Below, in pieces: positions 1-8,653 of a stretch of DNA of 64,000 bases. How positions within the stretch are numbered: position 1 is the first letter of the stretch; every line of letters starts with the position of its first letter. The stretch lies in assembly GCF_031458235.1 (NCBI RefSeq), contig NZ_JAVDYB010000001.1, positions 5,690,001 to 5,754,000 on the forward strand. The letters are read 5' to 3'. The notes under the pieces were generated by a model. The model saw only the letters and a list, made by a program, of their open reading frames with translations. It was not told where the DNA came from and made no database searches. Source of the stretch: Catenuloplanes atrovinosus (GTDB lineage Bacteria; Actinomycetota; Actinomycetes; Mycobacteriales; Micromonosporaceae). Both the position numbers and the translations under genes were made by a program.

Positions 1-2
1 TG

Positions 3-716
3 GCCGCCGCGAACCCGGCCGCGTTCGAGCCCCATCTCGCCGCGTCGCTGAACAACCTCGGCGCGATGCTGTCGGAGCTGGGGCGGCGGGAGGAGGCGCT
101 GGCCGCCACGGAAGAGGCGGTCGAGGTGCGGCGGCGGCTGGCCGCGGCGAACCCGGCCGCGTTCGAGCCCCATCTCGCCGGGTCGCTGACCAACCTCGGC
201 GCCGATCTGTCGGCGCTGGGGCGGCGGGAGGAGGCGCTGGCCGCCACGGAAGAGGCGGTCGAGGTGTATCGGCGGCTGGCCGCGGCGAACCCGGCCGCGT
301 TCGAGCCCGACCTCGCCAGGTCGCTGAACAACCTCGGCAATGGGCTGTCGGCGCTGGGGCGGCGGGAGGAAGCGCTGGCCGCCACGGAAGAGGCGGTCGA
401 GGTGTATCGGCGCCTGGCCGCGGCGAACCCGGCCGCGTTCGAGCCCAACCTCGCCAGGTCGCTGTGGGCGTTCGCGTGGGTATGTGTGAAATCGAAAGCC
501 AATTGGATAGAAGCCAGGGAGTTGGTCACCGAGGCCATCAACCTCTACGAGCGGCTGATACAACGATTCCCGCAAACGTTCGCCGGAGAGCTGCTATCCG
601 CATACCGGACGCTGGCGGACGTGCTGGACGGCCTCGGCCAGGCAGACGAGGCTGCCGACTTGCGCCGTCAGCTCAACAAGGCAGCCGGCGGAAGCAGCCC
701 GGACCGAACTGACTGA
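3..716 (+). CDS. Tetratricopeptide-repeat protein, 5' end outside the window
   Basis: The reading frame is open from the window edge, so only the C-terminal 237 residues are seen. It consists of 46-residue units of the form GRREEALAATEEAVEVYRR followed by LAAANPAAFEP and SLNNLG, matching the A and B helices of TPR pairs. Three full units are almost identical in DNA (period exactly 138 bp, starts near 81, 219 and 357), followed by a divergent capping region from about 470 to 716. TPR arrays are protein-protein scaffolds; in actinobacteria such repeats often form the tail of NB-ARC or CHAT-domain signalling proteins, but no such domain is visible here. Family call is firm, function unknown. Confidence 0.8.
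   Translation, partial: AAANPAAFEPHLAASLNNLGAMLSELGRREEALAATEEAVEVRRRLAAANPAAFEPHLAGSLTNLGADLSALGRREEALAATEEAVEVYRRLAAANPAAFEPDLARSLNNLGNGLSALGRREEALAATEEAVEVYRRLAAANPAAFEPNLARSLWAFAWVCVKSKANWIEARELVTEAINLYERLIQRFPQTFAGELLSAYRTLADVLDGLGQADEAADLRRQLNKAAGGSSPDRTD
81..494 (+). repeat. 138-bp in-frame tandem repeat inside the TPR gene
   Basis: The block beginning gggcggcggg recurs at 81, 219 and 357, giving a 138-bp (46-codon) period. Copies differ at only a few bases, such as the codons for the residue before RR and for the residues around NNLG. Near-identity at synonymous positions means recent duplication or gene conversion, not only protein-level selection. Confidence 0.85.
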
Positions 717-1200
717 CCCGCCTACGCCACCGAGGCGGCCATTGTGCACCTCGCAGGGCCGCCACCAACGATGCCACCGCAGCCGATGGGACCAATGCTG
801 GCGGCACGGCCGATGATCAGCCCGGCTTCGCCCGGGAGACCCATACCACCACGAAAAAGAACGGGTCGACGGGACCCGCCGTGACCAGGGAACGCACGCC
901 CATGCCCCGGAGCTGGGGCCCGCCGGAGGCGGATCTTAAAGCCGCGCCGAGGCCGATCATGGCGACCAGCCCCAGGTCCATGCCCACCTGAATCCGAACC
1001 CGAGCACCAGGTAAGGCTGGCGATGTCGTCCCAGCCGCGACCGACGGGCAGAGGCGGTCGAGTGGCTCACGATCCGGCGCACAGCGCCGCATCCGCCGGG
1101 ACCCGCATTGAGCCCGGCCGGAACCGGCAGGGAGGAGCGCCAGCGACGACCGGTGCCCGCGGGAGCATGCGGACCGCAACCACGCCGGAAGCGGGCACAT
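717..1200. other. Gap without a supported gene
   Basis: Between the TPR gene and the qcr terminator I see no convincing coding sequence. A 145-codon minus-strand frame spans much of it but has no recognisable domain and compositionally biased residues. The right end holds copy A of a dispersed repeat (see 1151-1200). Confidence 0.5.
1151..1200 (-). repeat. Dispersed 3'-flank repeat, copy A
   Basis: One of three related ~45-bp elements in the window sharing the core GGAGCATGCGG plus a following CGG.AGCGG. Here 8-base arms gtgcccgc (1153-1160) and gcgggcac (1191-1198) bracket the core. It lies just past the T-tract of the qcrB terminator. The other copies are at 24651-24700 and 58739-58779, each also directly 3' of a minus-strand gene. 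Confidence 0.7.
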
Positions 1201-1239
1201 AAAAAGAACCCGCCGGCCTCGGAAGAGACCGGCGGGTTC
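1201..1239 (-). terminator. Intrinsic terminator after qcrB
   Basis: Perfect 11-base arms, 1206-1216 and 1229-1239, 19 bases after the qcrB stop. On the minus strand the stem is followed by TTTTT (1205-1201). Confidence 0.85.
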
Positions 1240-1257
1240 GGGAGAACGACACAAGCG

Positions 1258-2877
1258 TCAGTGACGCCCGCTACCGACTTCCTCGCGCTTCGCGGAGGGG
1301 TCGACCGGTGGGTGTCCCGGTGAGACGGGAGCCTCGACCGGCTTCTCGATCGGGAAGAAGAAGCCCTTGATCGCCGGGCCGAGGGCGCCGACGCGGTTCA
1401 TCTTCTTCGGTACGACCCAGCCGGTGTATTCGAGGTGGGTGTGGCCGTGCTCGTCGGGGGCGGCCAGGGGCTGGTGCACCTCGACGAAGCGGCCGTCGGG
1501 GAGGCGGCGGATGATGCCGGTCTCCACGCCGTGGGCCAGGACCTCGCGGTCGTGCTGCTGGAGGCCGAGGCAGATGCGGTAGGTGATCCAGTAGGCGATC
1601 GGCGGGACGATCAGCAGGCCGATGCGGCCGGCCCAGGTCATCGCGTTCAGGCTGATGTGGAACTTGTCCGCGACCACGTCGTTGCCGCCGGAGATGGTGG
1701 CGATGATGTAGAAGGAGACGGCCATCATGCCGAGCGCGGTGCGGTGCGGGTTGTCGCGCGGGCGCTCCAGCAGGTTGTGGATGCGCTTGTCGCCGGTGAG
1801 GCGCGCCTCGATCGCCGGGTACAGCATCGGGAGGACGATCAGCACGCCGAGCAGGACGCCGGCGGGCCAGAACATCGGCGGGATGACGTAGCCGTCGCCG
1901 ATCGGGAGGTAGATGTCCCAGTCGGGCATGAGGCGGACCAGGCCGTCCATGAACATGACGTACCAGTCGGGCTGGGAGGCCGAGGAGACCTCGGACGCCC
2001 GGTACGGACCGAACAGCCAGATCGGGTTGATCTGGAAGGCGCCGGCCATGAACGCGATGACGCCGAAGACGGCCATGAAGAAGCCGCCCTGCTTCATGGC
2101 GTAGCGCGGGAACATGCGCTCGCCGACCACGTTCTCGTTGGTCCGGCCGGGGCCGGGCCACTGGGTGTGCTTCTGCTGGAAGACCAGGCCGAGGTGGGCG
2201 GCGATCAGGCCGAGCAGCAGCGCCGGGATGATCAGCACGTGCGCGATGAAGAACCGCGGGATGATCAGCATGCCCGGGAACTCGCCGCCGAACACGGAGC
2301 TGGACAGCCACGAGCCGATGACCGGGAAGGACAGCATGATCGCCGAGGCGATGCGCAGGCCGGTGCCGGAGAGGCCGTCGTCCGGGAGCGAGTAGCCGGT
2401 GAAGCCGGCGAAGAAGCCCAGGAGGAACAGCGTCACGCCGATGACCCAGTTGGTTTCACGCGGCTTGCGGAACGCGCCGGTGAAGAACACCCGGAACATG
2501 TGGATGACGATGGCCGCCATGAACATGAGCGCGGCCCAGTGGTGCATCTGCCGCATGATCAGGCCGCCGCGGACGTCGAACGAGATGTCCAGCGACGAGG
2601 CGTAGGCGGCCGACATCTCGGTGCCACGGAGCGCCGTGTAGGAGCCGTTGTACACGACCTCCTGCATCGACGGGTCGAAGAAGAGGGTCAGGAAGACACC
2701 GGTCAGCAGCAGGACGACGAACGAGAAGAGCGCGATCTCGCCCAGCAGGAAGGACCAGTGGTCGGGGAACACCTTGTTCAGCAGGCTGCGCAGTGGGGTC
2801 GCCACCTGCAGCCGCTCGTCGGCACCGCGCGCCACGTTGCCGGGCACGGCGCCGATGTCGAGCTTCCGGCGTTTCAT
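1258..2877 (-). CDS. qcrB: Cytochrome bc1 complex, cytochrome b subunit
   Basis: Membrane subunit of the actinobacterial menaquinol:cytochrome c reductase that forms a supercomplex with aa3 oxidase. The 539-residue protein shows H112/H113 and H126 in one helix and H213 and H228 in a later one, as expected for the two b-haem ligand pairs, and PDWY at 303-306 in place of the mitochondrial PEWY at the quinol-oxidation site. The C-terminal extension beyond the eight-helix core is typical of actinobacterial QcrB. The ATG overlaps the qcrA stop by four bases (ATGA), so the two are translationally coupled. It is the last gene of the minus-strand run ctaE-qcrC-qcrA-qcrB. Confidence 0.97.
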   Translation of the reverse strand: MKRRKLDIGAVPGNVARGADERLQVATPLRSLLNKVFPDHWSFLLGEIALFSFVVLLLTGVFLTLFFDPSMQEVVYNGSYTALRGTEMSAAYASSLDISFDVRGGLIMRQMHHWAALMFMAAIVIHMFRVFFTGAFRKPRETNWVIGVTLFLLGFFAGFTGYSLPDDGLSGTGLRIASAIMLSFPVIGSWLSSSVFGGEFPGMLIIPRFFIAHVLIIPALLLGLIAAHLGLVFQQKHTQWPGPGRTNENVVGERMFPRYAMKQGGFFMAVFGVIAFMAGAFQINPIWLFGPYRASEVSSASQPDWYVMFMDGLVRLMPDWDIYLPIGDGYVIPPMFWPAGVLLGVLIVLPMLYPAIEARLTGDKRIHNLLERPRDNPHRTALGMMAVSFYIIATISGGNDVVADKFHISLNAMTWAGRIGLLIVPPIAYWITYRICLGLQQHDREVLAHGVETGIIRRLPDGRFVEVHQPLAAPDEHGHTHLEYTGWVVPKKMNRVGALGPAIKGFFFPIEKPVEAPVSPGHPPVDPSAKREEVGSGRH

Positions 2878-3959
2878 GGCCGCTCCCAGAAGTCCGGCCC
2901 GACGGTCTCCTTGTAGTCCGACTTCGCCACGAAGAAGCCCTCGCTGTCGACGTCGATCGGCAGCATCGCGAGCCGCTTGTGGGCGGGGCCGAACACTGGT
3001 CGGGCGTTGTCAATGATAAGGAACTGCGACTGGTGGCAGGGGCAGAGCAGCCGGTTCGTCTGCTGTTCGTAGAGGCTGGCGGGGCAGCCGGCGTGCGAGC
3101 AGATCTTGGTGAAAGCGACATAGTTCCCGTAGTACGCACCACGGTTGATCTCGTCGGCGTCGGCCGCGGCCGCCGCCTTCTGCGCGTCGTCCTCACGCAG
3201 GTGGATCAGCAGCGTGGGCGAGTCCGCCCACTCGTTGGTGGCGCCGTGGTCGATGCCGGGGAAGACCGTGATCTGGCCGCCGGCGCTGACGTCCTCCGGC
3301 CGGACCGGCGTGCCGTCCTCGCGGACCAGGCGCACCAGGTGGCCCTCGTTGTAGACCGGGTTGAAGCCGGTCTTGAACATCGACTGGCGCTCGTCGCCGT
3401 GCGGGTCCTTGATCAGGCCACCGATCAGCGGCGCCGCCGCGACCACGGCCACCGGCGCGAGGCCCAGGCCGATCGCGCCCTTGAGCAGCGGGCGGCGCTT
3501 GAGGCCCAGTTCGTCCAGCATGTAGAGCGCGGTCTCGCCGGTCAGCTTCTGCTGCTCCGGGTCGGTGCCGACGTGCCGGTCCTGGACCGAGATCTCGTGC
3601 GGCAGCAGCTTCTTCGCCCAGGTCAGGATGCCGAAGCCGATGCCGAGCAGCGCGATGCCGAGCGTGACGCCGAGCAGCGGCGTGTAGTAGTTGCTGAGCT
3701 GGTCCGCGCCCAGCTCGTACCGCCACGGCCAGAAGATGTAGACGCCGAGGAACGCGAGCGAGGCGACGCCCGTGATCAGGAAGAACGTGGCGATGATCCG
3801 CACCATCCGCTTCTCGGCCTTGCTGCCGGGCGGAAACTGCGGCTCGTAGTGCACGATCTCGATGTCGTCCCGGCGCGCGCCCTCGCGCACGATGTCGAAC
3901 CGGGAGAGCTTCGGGTCGTTGATGTCCACCCGCTCGGTGGACGGACTCTCAGTGCTCAC
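2874..3959 (-). CDS. qcrA: Cytochrome bc1 complex, Rieske iron-sulfur subunit
   Basis: Carries the [2Fe-2S] centre that takes electrons from menaquinol to QcrC. Near the C-terminus the protein (361 residues from this start) has CSHAGC at 287-292 and CPCH at 306-309: C287, H289, C306 and H309 as cluster ligands, C292 and C308 as the disulfide. Three hydrophobic helices precede the soluble domain, the long N-terminal layout known in actinobacteria. I chose GTG at 3959 because it gives a GTGA overlap with the qcrC stop and removes an otherwise 28-base overlap; a start at 3983 is also open. Confidence 0.95.
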   Translation of the reverse strand: MSTESPSTERVDINDPKLSRFDIVREGARRDDIEIVHYEPQFPPGSKAEKRMVRIIATFFLITGVASLAFLGVYIFWPWRYELGADQLSNYYTPLLGVTLGIALLGIGFGILTWAKKLLPHEISVQDRHVGTDPEQQKLTGETALYMLDELGLKRRPLLKGAIGLGLAPVAVVAAAPLIGGLIKDPHGDERQSMFKTGFNPVYNEGHLVRLVREDGTPVRPEDVSAGGQITVFPGIDHGATNEWADSPTLLIHLREDDAQKAAAAADADEINRGAYYGNYVAFTKICSHAGCPASLYEQQTNRLLCPCHQSQFLIIDNARPVFGPAHKRLAMLPIDVDSEGFFVAKSDYKETVGPDFWERP

Positions 3960-4822
3960 GACTTCCCCGCAATCCAGAGGCACGTGAAGACCAGCGCCGT
4001 GATGCCGACCAGGAAGATGGCCAGGCCCTCGGTGATCGGGCCGAAGCGGCCGAGGTTGAAGCCGCCCGGGTCGCCGCCGTCCTGCAGCTGGCCGGTGATG
4101 TAGGTGATGATGTCGCGCTTCTGGTCCGGCGTCAGCTGGTTGTCGCCGAAGACCGGCATGTTCTGCGGGCCGGAGAGCATGGCCGCGTAGATGTGACGCT
4201 CGCTGACGTCGCCCAGCGCGGGCGCGAACTTGCCGGACGAGAGCGCGCCGCCACCGCCGCCGAAGCCGTGGCAGGAGGTGCAGTTGAGCCGGAACAGCTC
4301 GCCACCGCGGGAGAGCGCCTCCGGGTCCGCGTTGATGTCGTGGGTCAGCGGGCCGTCCGGGATCTCCGGGCCGCCGCCGAGCTCCTGGATGTACTGCGCG
4401 AGCTGCTGCGCCTGCTCGTCGTTGAACTGCGGCATCTTCTCCTCGGCCTGCGCCTCCTGGCGGACCATCGGCATGCGCCCGGTCTCCACCTGGAACTCGA
4501 CGGAGGCGGAGCCGACGCCGATCAGGCTCGGGCCGCGGCCCTCGATGCCCTGCGCGTTCCGGCCGTGGCAGGTGATGCAGCTGTTGTCGAAGAGCTCCTT
4601 GCCCTGCTGCGCCGCGGTGGAGAGCGCCACGTCCTCCTGCGCCTGGACGCTCGGCGCGAGGAACGTGTAGACGCCTCCGGCGAGCATCAGCGCGGCGACC
4701 AGCCGCACCGCGGCACCGGCGCGCCGGCGGAGCTTGCTCGGCGGCGAGTTACGCCCACGGCGCCACCGCGAGCGGAAGCCGCCGCCGCGGCCCGCACGCC
4801 GGGCGGGGGAATCAGAAGTCAT
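3956..4822 (-). CDS. qcrC: Cytochrome bc1 complex, dihaem cytochrome c subunit
   Basis: Membrane-anchored dihaem cytochrome c that wires the bc1 complex directly to CtaC of the oxidase, replacing soluble cytochrome c. Of 288 residues, a basic N-terminus and a hydrophobic segment (about 38-56) lead to two haem-binding motifs, CITCH at 82-86 and CTSCH at 181-185, and a C-terminal transmembrane helix at about 265-284. The ATG follows a small AAGGACTCCTT palindrome (minus strand) whose AAGGA may be part of the ribosome site. It lies 80 bases after ctaE and overlaps qcrA by four bases. Confidence 0.96.
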   Translation of the reverse strand: MTSDSPARRAGRGGGFRSRWRRGRNSPPSKLRRRAGAAVRLVAALMLAGGVYTFLAPSVQAQEDVALSTAAQQGKELFDNSCITCHGRNAQGIEGRGPSLIGVGSASVEFQVETGRMPMVRQEAQAEEKMPQFNDEQAQQLAQYIQELGGGPEIPDGPLTHDINADPEALSRGGELFRLNCTSCHGFGGGGGALSSGKFAPALGDVSERHIYAAMLSGPQNMPVFGDNQLTPDQKRDIITYITGQLQDGGDPGGFNLGRFGPITEGLAIFLVGITALVFTCLWIAGKS

Positions 4823-4902
4823 GGCAAGGAGTCCTTACGCGGTGGTAGACCGTTCGTGCTCAAGGGACGGGGCGGTGGCCCAAAATGTGACGCCGGAGTC
4901 GC

Positions 4903-5499
4903 TCACTGAATCCAGTAGATCATTAGGAACAGGGCGATCCACACGACGTCGACGAAGTGCCAGTAGTAGGACACCACGATCGCGGCGGTGGCCTGCGCAG
5001 GGGTGAAGCGGCCCATCGTGGTCCGGATCATGAAGATGATGAACGCGATCAGACCGCCGGTGACGTGCAGACCGTGGAAGCCCGTGGTCAGGTAGAACAT
5101 CGAGCCGTAGCCGTCTTCGTTGATCTTCACGCCGTGACCGACGAGCGTGATGTACTCGTTCACCTGGCCGAGCACGAAGACCAGGCCCATCACGAACGTG
5201 ATGGTGAACCAGCGCCGCAGCGAGTGCACGTCGCCGCGCTCGGCCGCGAACACGCCCATCTGGCAGGTGACCGACGACAGCACCAGGATCACGGTGAAGG
5301 TCGTCGCGTACGGGATGTTCAGCGCCTCGGTGTGGTGCTCCCACTGCTCGGGCGCCGCGGCCCTGATGGAGAAGTACATCGCGAACAGGGCCGCGAAGAA
5401 CATCAGTTCGCTGGAGAGCCACACGATCGTGCCGACGCTGACCATGTTGGGTCGGGTCAGCGAATGGATCCGGCTCTTGTCAATGGCTGCCGCAGTCAC
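4903..5499 (-). CDS. ctaE: Cytochrome c oxidase subunit III
   Basis: Core membrane subunit of the aa3 oxidase. The 198-residue protein begins [14 protein letters not shown] and continues into [16 protein letters not shown], the usual actinobacterial CtaE N-terminus, with five hydrophobic helices. GTG at 5499 is chosen over an upstream in-frame extension to 5670 because the extension is arginine-rich, unlike the family, and would run through the divergent promoter region of ctaG. First gene of the ctaE-qcrCAB run. Confidence 0.93.
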   Translation of the reverse strand: MTAAAIDKSRIHSLTRPNMVSVGTIVWLSSELMFFAALFAMYFSIRAAAPEQWEHHTEALNIPYATTFTVILVLSSVTCQMGVFAAERGDVHSLRRWFTITFVMGLVFVLGQVNEYITLVGHGVKINEDGYGSMFYLTTGFHGLHVTGGLIAFIIFMIRTTMGRFTPAQATAAIVVSYYWHFVDVVWIALFLMIYWIQ

Positions 5500-5664
5500 G
5501 GGGTCATTATTGCCCCATACGTGGGGCGGAGAACGTCGGGGTGGCAATCTTGGTGCGTGTCGACCCTTTTCCCGGGCCGGACGACGCCCGCCTGAGCGCG
5601 GGGCATAGCCTCGATGACGTGCCTCTCGTCGATCGGAACCCCCTCGCGACCTCGGCCTACCCCG

Positions 5665-5675
5665 TAGCATCGGGG
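5665..5675 (+). promoter_or_regulatory. -10 box of a leaderless ctaG transcript
   Basis: TAGCAT at 5665-5670 is followed by five bases and the GTG at 5676. No ribosome site is seen. The arrangement fits transcription starting at the start codon. Confidence 0.55.
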
Positions 5676-6584
5676 GTGGAGCCGCTGACCGGCACGACGT
5701 TCTTCACCGAGGCCAGCCTGGACAGTCCGCTGGCGGTCGGCCTGGTGGTGGGCGCCGCGCTCTACCTCTACGGGGTGTACCGGCTGCGGCTGCGCGGCGA
5801 CCGGTGGCCGGTGCTGCGCACGGTCTGCTTCCTGGTGCTCGGCTTCGGCTGGGTGGCGCTGGTGACGCTGAGCGGGCTGCACGCGTACGACACCTCGGTC
5901 ATCTCGGTCCACATGATCCAGCACATGGTGCTGTCGATGGTGGCGCCGATCTTCCTGGCGCTGGGCGCGCCGGTGACGCTGGCGCTGCGGGTGCTGCCGA
6001 AGCGGCCGAAGGCCACGCTGCTGGCGGTGCTGCACAGCCGGCTGGCGCGGGTGGTCACGTTCCCGCTGTACGCGTACGCGATCTTCGTCATCAACCCGTT
6101 CGTGCTCTACTTCACCGGGCTCTACCGGCTCAGCCTGGAGAACGCGTTCGTGCACGAGCTGGTCCACCTGCACTTCCTGGCGACCGGCTGCCTGTTCTTC
6201 TGGCCGCTGCTCGGCCTGGACCCGCTGCCCGGCCGCTGGCCGTACCCGGGGCGCGCGCTGCTGATGCTGCTCTCCGTGCCGTTCCACACCGTGCTCGGGC
6301 TGACGATCATGCAGAGCACCACGCTGCTCGGCGGCGACTGGTACCCGAACCTGGGCCTGACCTGGCTCGACCCGTACACGGACCAGAAGACGGCCGGTGG
6401 CATCCTCTGGGCCGGCGGCGAGATCGTCAGCGTGACCATGCTGGGCGTGCTCATCCTGCAGTGGATCCGGCAGCAGGAGCGCGAGGCCCGCCGGGTGGAC
6501 CGCCAGCTCGACCGCGAGGAGGCCGCCGCCGCGCGGGACGCGAGCAACGAAGAGCGTGCCGGGGCATCCCCTTCCGGCGGCTGA
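5676..6584 (+). CDS. ctaG: Cytochrome c oxidase assembly protein, CtaG (caa3-type) family
   Basis: Multi-helix membrane protein of the caa3_CtaG family, associated with copper delivery to the oxidase CuB site. About seven hydrophobic helices are visible, with histidines in HMIQHMVLS and in HELVHLHF that resemble the conserved metal-handling residues of the family. The tail is a charged helix rich in Arg/Glu. The frame stays open to GTG at 5541, but GTG at 5676 sits directly behind a TAGCAT -10 box and removes an unconserved N-terminus. It diverges from ctaE. Confidence 0.85.
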   Translation: MEPLTGTTFFTEASLDSPLAVGLVVGAALYLYGVYRLRLRGDRWPVLRTVCFLVLGFGWVALVTLSGLHAYDTSVISVHMIQHMVLSMVAPIFLALGAPVTLALRVLPKRPKATLLAVLHSRLARVVTFPLYAYAIFVINPFVLYFTGLYRLSLENAFVHELVHLHFLATGCLFFWPLLGLDPLPGRWPYPGRALLMLLSVPFHTVLGLTIMQSTTLLGGDWYPNLGLTWLDPYTDQKTAGGILWAGGEIVSVTMLGVLILQWIRQQEREARRVDRQLDREEAAAARDASNEERAGASPSGG

Positions 6585-6676
6585 CGAGTAGCATCCGCAC
6601 GACGGCTGCGACGCACTTCACAGGCGCCTCGGCCGCCGGAAACGCACCCGGACCACGGATCGGAGCGGAGCGGATC

Positions 6677-7108
6677 ATGAGTAGTGGCGAGAGCAACCCG
6701 CAGGCGGGCACCTACACGGTCCTGCTCTACAGCGACGACCCGGCGGTGCGCGACCACATGCGCCTGGCGATCGGCACCCGCCCCGCGCCGGACCTGACCG
6801 TCGAGTTCGCGGACGCCGCCAGCTGGGAGGAGTGCCGCCGGCTGGTCGACGAGTACGAGATCAGTCTGATGGTGCTCGACGGCGAGGCCTCGCCGGCCGG
6901 CGGCATCGGCATCGCGCGACAGGTCAAGGACGAGTACCAGGCTCCCCCGCCGGTGATCGTGGTGATCGCCCGTGCGGCGGACCGCTGGCTGGCCGCGTTC
7001 GCCGAGGTGGACGCCACCCTGGTGCACCCGCTGGACCCGGTGGCGACGGGCCGGGCCGTGGCGGCGCTGCTCCGCTCCGGCAAGGCACCGCAGGTCACCA
7101 GCGCATAA
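6677..7108 (+). CDS. Receiver-like (pseudo-receiver) protein
   Basis: A 143-residue protein with the beta-alpha layout of a response-regulator receiver domain and no output domain. Asp pair D20/D21 follows the first strand (TVLLYSDD) and D68 sits at the end of strand 3 (SLMVLDGE), the phospho-acceptor place. The conserved Lys-Pro of strand 5 is replaced by H117-P118, so classical phosphorylation switching may be lost. It lies 40 bases before trpD and could share its transcript. In Streptomyces and relatives similar stand-alone receivers neighbour cytochrome oxidase genes, but no partner kinase is adjacent here. Function unknown. Confidence 0.75.
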   Translation: MSSGESNPQAGTYTVLLYSDDPAVRDHMRLAIGTRPAPDLTVEFADAASWEECRRLVDEYEISLMVLDGEASPAGGIGIARQVKDEYQAPPPVIVVIARAADRWLAAFAEVDATLVHPLDPVATGRAVAALLRSGKAPQVTSA

Positions 7109-7148
7109 CAACCGACAATTCCCCCCTTAGATCCTCGGGAGACCCACG

Positions 7149-8207
7149 ATGGGCGAACGGACCTGGCCGAATCTGCTCACCGCACTGCTGCGAGCCGACG
7201 AGCTGTCCACCGAGGACACCTGGTGGGCGATGAACGAGATCGTCACCGGGAACGCGACGCCCGCCCAGGTGGCCGGCTTCGCCATGGCGCTGCGGGCCAA
7301 GGGCGAGACCGCGGCCGAGCTGGCGGGCCTGGTCGACGCGATGCTGGCCAACGCGGTCCCGGTGGCGCTGCCCGAGGAGGTGCGCACCGGCGCGGTCGAC
7401 ATCGTCGGCACCGGCGGTGACCGCGCGCACACGGTGAACATCTCCACCATGGCCGCGGTCGTGGTGGCCGCGGCCGGCGTGCCCGTGGTCAAGCACGGCA
7501 ACCGCGCCGCGTCGTCCTCGTGCGGCGCCGCCGACCTGCTGGAACATCTCGGCATCCCGCTGGACCTGGGCCCGGCCGGCGTCGCCCGGACGGTGACCGA
7601 GGCCGGCATCGGCTTCTGCTTCGCGGCCCGGTTCCACCCCGGCTTCCGGTTCGTCGGCCCGCCGCGGCGCGAGCTGGGCGTGCCCACCGCGTTCAACTTC
7701 CTGGGCCCGCTGACCAATCCGGCCCGTCCGACCGCGGGCGCGGTGGGCTGCTTCGATTCGCGGATGGCGTCGGTGATGGCCGGCGTGTTCGCGGCGCGCG
7801 GCGACTCGGTGCTGGTCATGCGCGGCGAGGACGGGCTGGACGAGTTCAGCACGGCCGCGCCCACCCGGGTCTGGATCGCGGCCGGTGGCACGGTCACGGA
7901 GCAGGTGATCGACGCGGTGGAGCTGGGGCTGCCCCGCTCGGCCCCGGGCGACCTGCGCGGCGGCGACGTGGCGTTCAACGGCGCGGCCGCGCGGCGGTTC
8001 TTCGCCGGCGAGACCGGGCCGGTGCGGGACGCCGTGCTGCTCAACGCGGCCGCGGGACTGGCGGCCCGGACCGGGCTCCGGGGTGACGTGCGGGAGGCGC
8101 TCAGCGACGGTCTGAAGCGGGCCGCCGCGGCCGTCGACTCCGGCGCCACGGAAGCGCTGCTGGCCAGGTGGGTCGAGGCGGCGACCGAGGCCAAGGCCGC
8201 CGAATAA
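7149..8207 (+). CDS. trpD: Anthranilate phosphoribosyltransferase
   Basis: Transfers the phosphoribosyl group of PRPP to anthranilate, the second step of tryptophan synthesis. The 352-residue protein has the glycine-rich GTGGD at 87-91 that binds PRPP and [12 protein letters not shown] at 115-126, both family signatures. A GGGAG site stands eight bases before the ATG. No other trp gene is in the window; the stand-alone position near the respiratory genes is shared with M. tuberculosis Rv2192c. Confidence 0.97.
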   Translation: MGERTWPNLLTALLRADELSTEDTWWAMNEIVTGNATPAQVAGFAMALRAKGETAAELAGLVDAMLANAVPVALPEEVRTGAVDIVGTGGDRAHTVNISTMAAVVVAAAGVPVVKHGNRAASSSCGAADLLEHLGIPLDLGPAGVARTVTEAGIGFCFAARFHPGFRFVGPPRRELGVPTAFNFLGPLTNPARPTAGAVGCFDSRMASVMAGVFAARGDSVLVMRGEDGLDEFSTAAPTRVWIAAGGTVTEQVIDAVELGLPRSAPGDLRGGDVAFNGAAARRFFAGETGPVRDAVLLNAAAGLAARTGLRGDVREALSDGLKRAAAAVDSGATEALLARWVEAATEAKAAE

Positions 8208-8221
8208 ACCTTCCAAGATCA

Positions 8222-8271
8222 AAATCACACGGGGGTACGGCGTGATCTACGCCGTACCCCCGCTGTGATTT
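8222..8271 (+). terminator. Terminator after trpD
   Basis: Perfect 13-base arms 8231-8243 and 8249-8261 around a five-base loop. AAATCACA before and TGTGATTT after extend the stem with a small bulge, so it can work on both strands. Confidence 0.85.
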
Positions 8272-8379
8272 GTCCGATATGCGTGACACGCCGGTGCGAG
8301 GTCCCACTTTTTCCCGACCGACGGTGGCACGTTGGAATCACATTCGGGTAATTCCCCACCCTTCCCCGAGGAGGTACCC

Positions 8380-8586
8380 GTGGAAGACAAAGAGATGCAC
8401 TGCGTCATCTGCCAGCGGGAGATGCTGTTCGAGATCCCGCCGTGCGAGGACGACCACGGCGACGACTGCCCCGAGCTGGTCTGCACCGGCTGCGGGGCGG
8501 CCATCGTGCTGCAGCCGATCACCATGCGGGTCTGGCGGCGCACGCCCGGCAACCGGGTCGCGCCGATCCAGCGCCGCGCCGCCTGA
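8380..8586 (+). CDS. Small zinc-ribbon-like protein
   Basis: Predicted 68-residue protein of unknown function starting at GTG 8380 behind a very strong GAGGAGGT site. Cysteines C8 and C11 (CVIC), C22, C30, and C35 and C38 (CTGC) suggest a small metal-binding ribbon. The central stretch is acidic and the C-terminus is arginine-rich. It stands alone, with a terminator directly downstream. I do not recognise a named family. Confidence 0.7.
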   Translation: MEDKEMHCVICQREMLFEIPPCEDDHGDDCPELVCTGCGAAIVLQPITMRVWRRTPGNRVAPIQRRAA

Positions 8587-8612
8587 CGGCCGCCTGAGCC
8601 CGGAGACAGCGA

Positions 8613-8641
8613 AGCGCCGCACCCCGGTGGGGTGCGGCGCT
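8613..8641. terminator. Bidirectional terminator between convergent genes
   Basis: Perfect 13-base stem (8613-8625 with 8629-8641, three-base loop) between the small zinc-ribbon gene and ctaF, serving both. Confidence 0.85.
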
Positions 8642-8653
8642 CACTCGTGGTCC

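Noticed and set aside
817-1254. 145-codon minus-strand frame after qcrB
   Set aside because: It reads through the qcrB terminator and a dispersed repeat, has no domain and biased composition.
5500-5670. N-terminal extension of ctaE to 5670
   Set aside because: The extension is Arg-rich, unlike the family, and spans the divergent ctaG promoter region.
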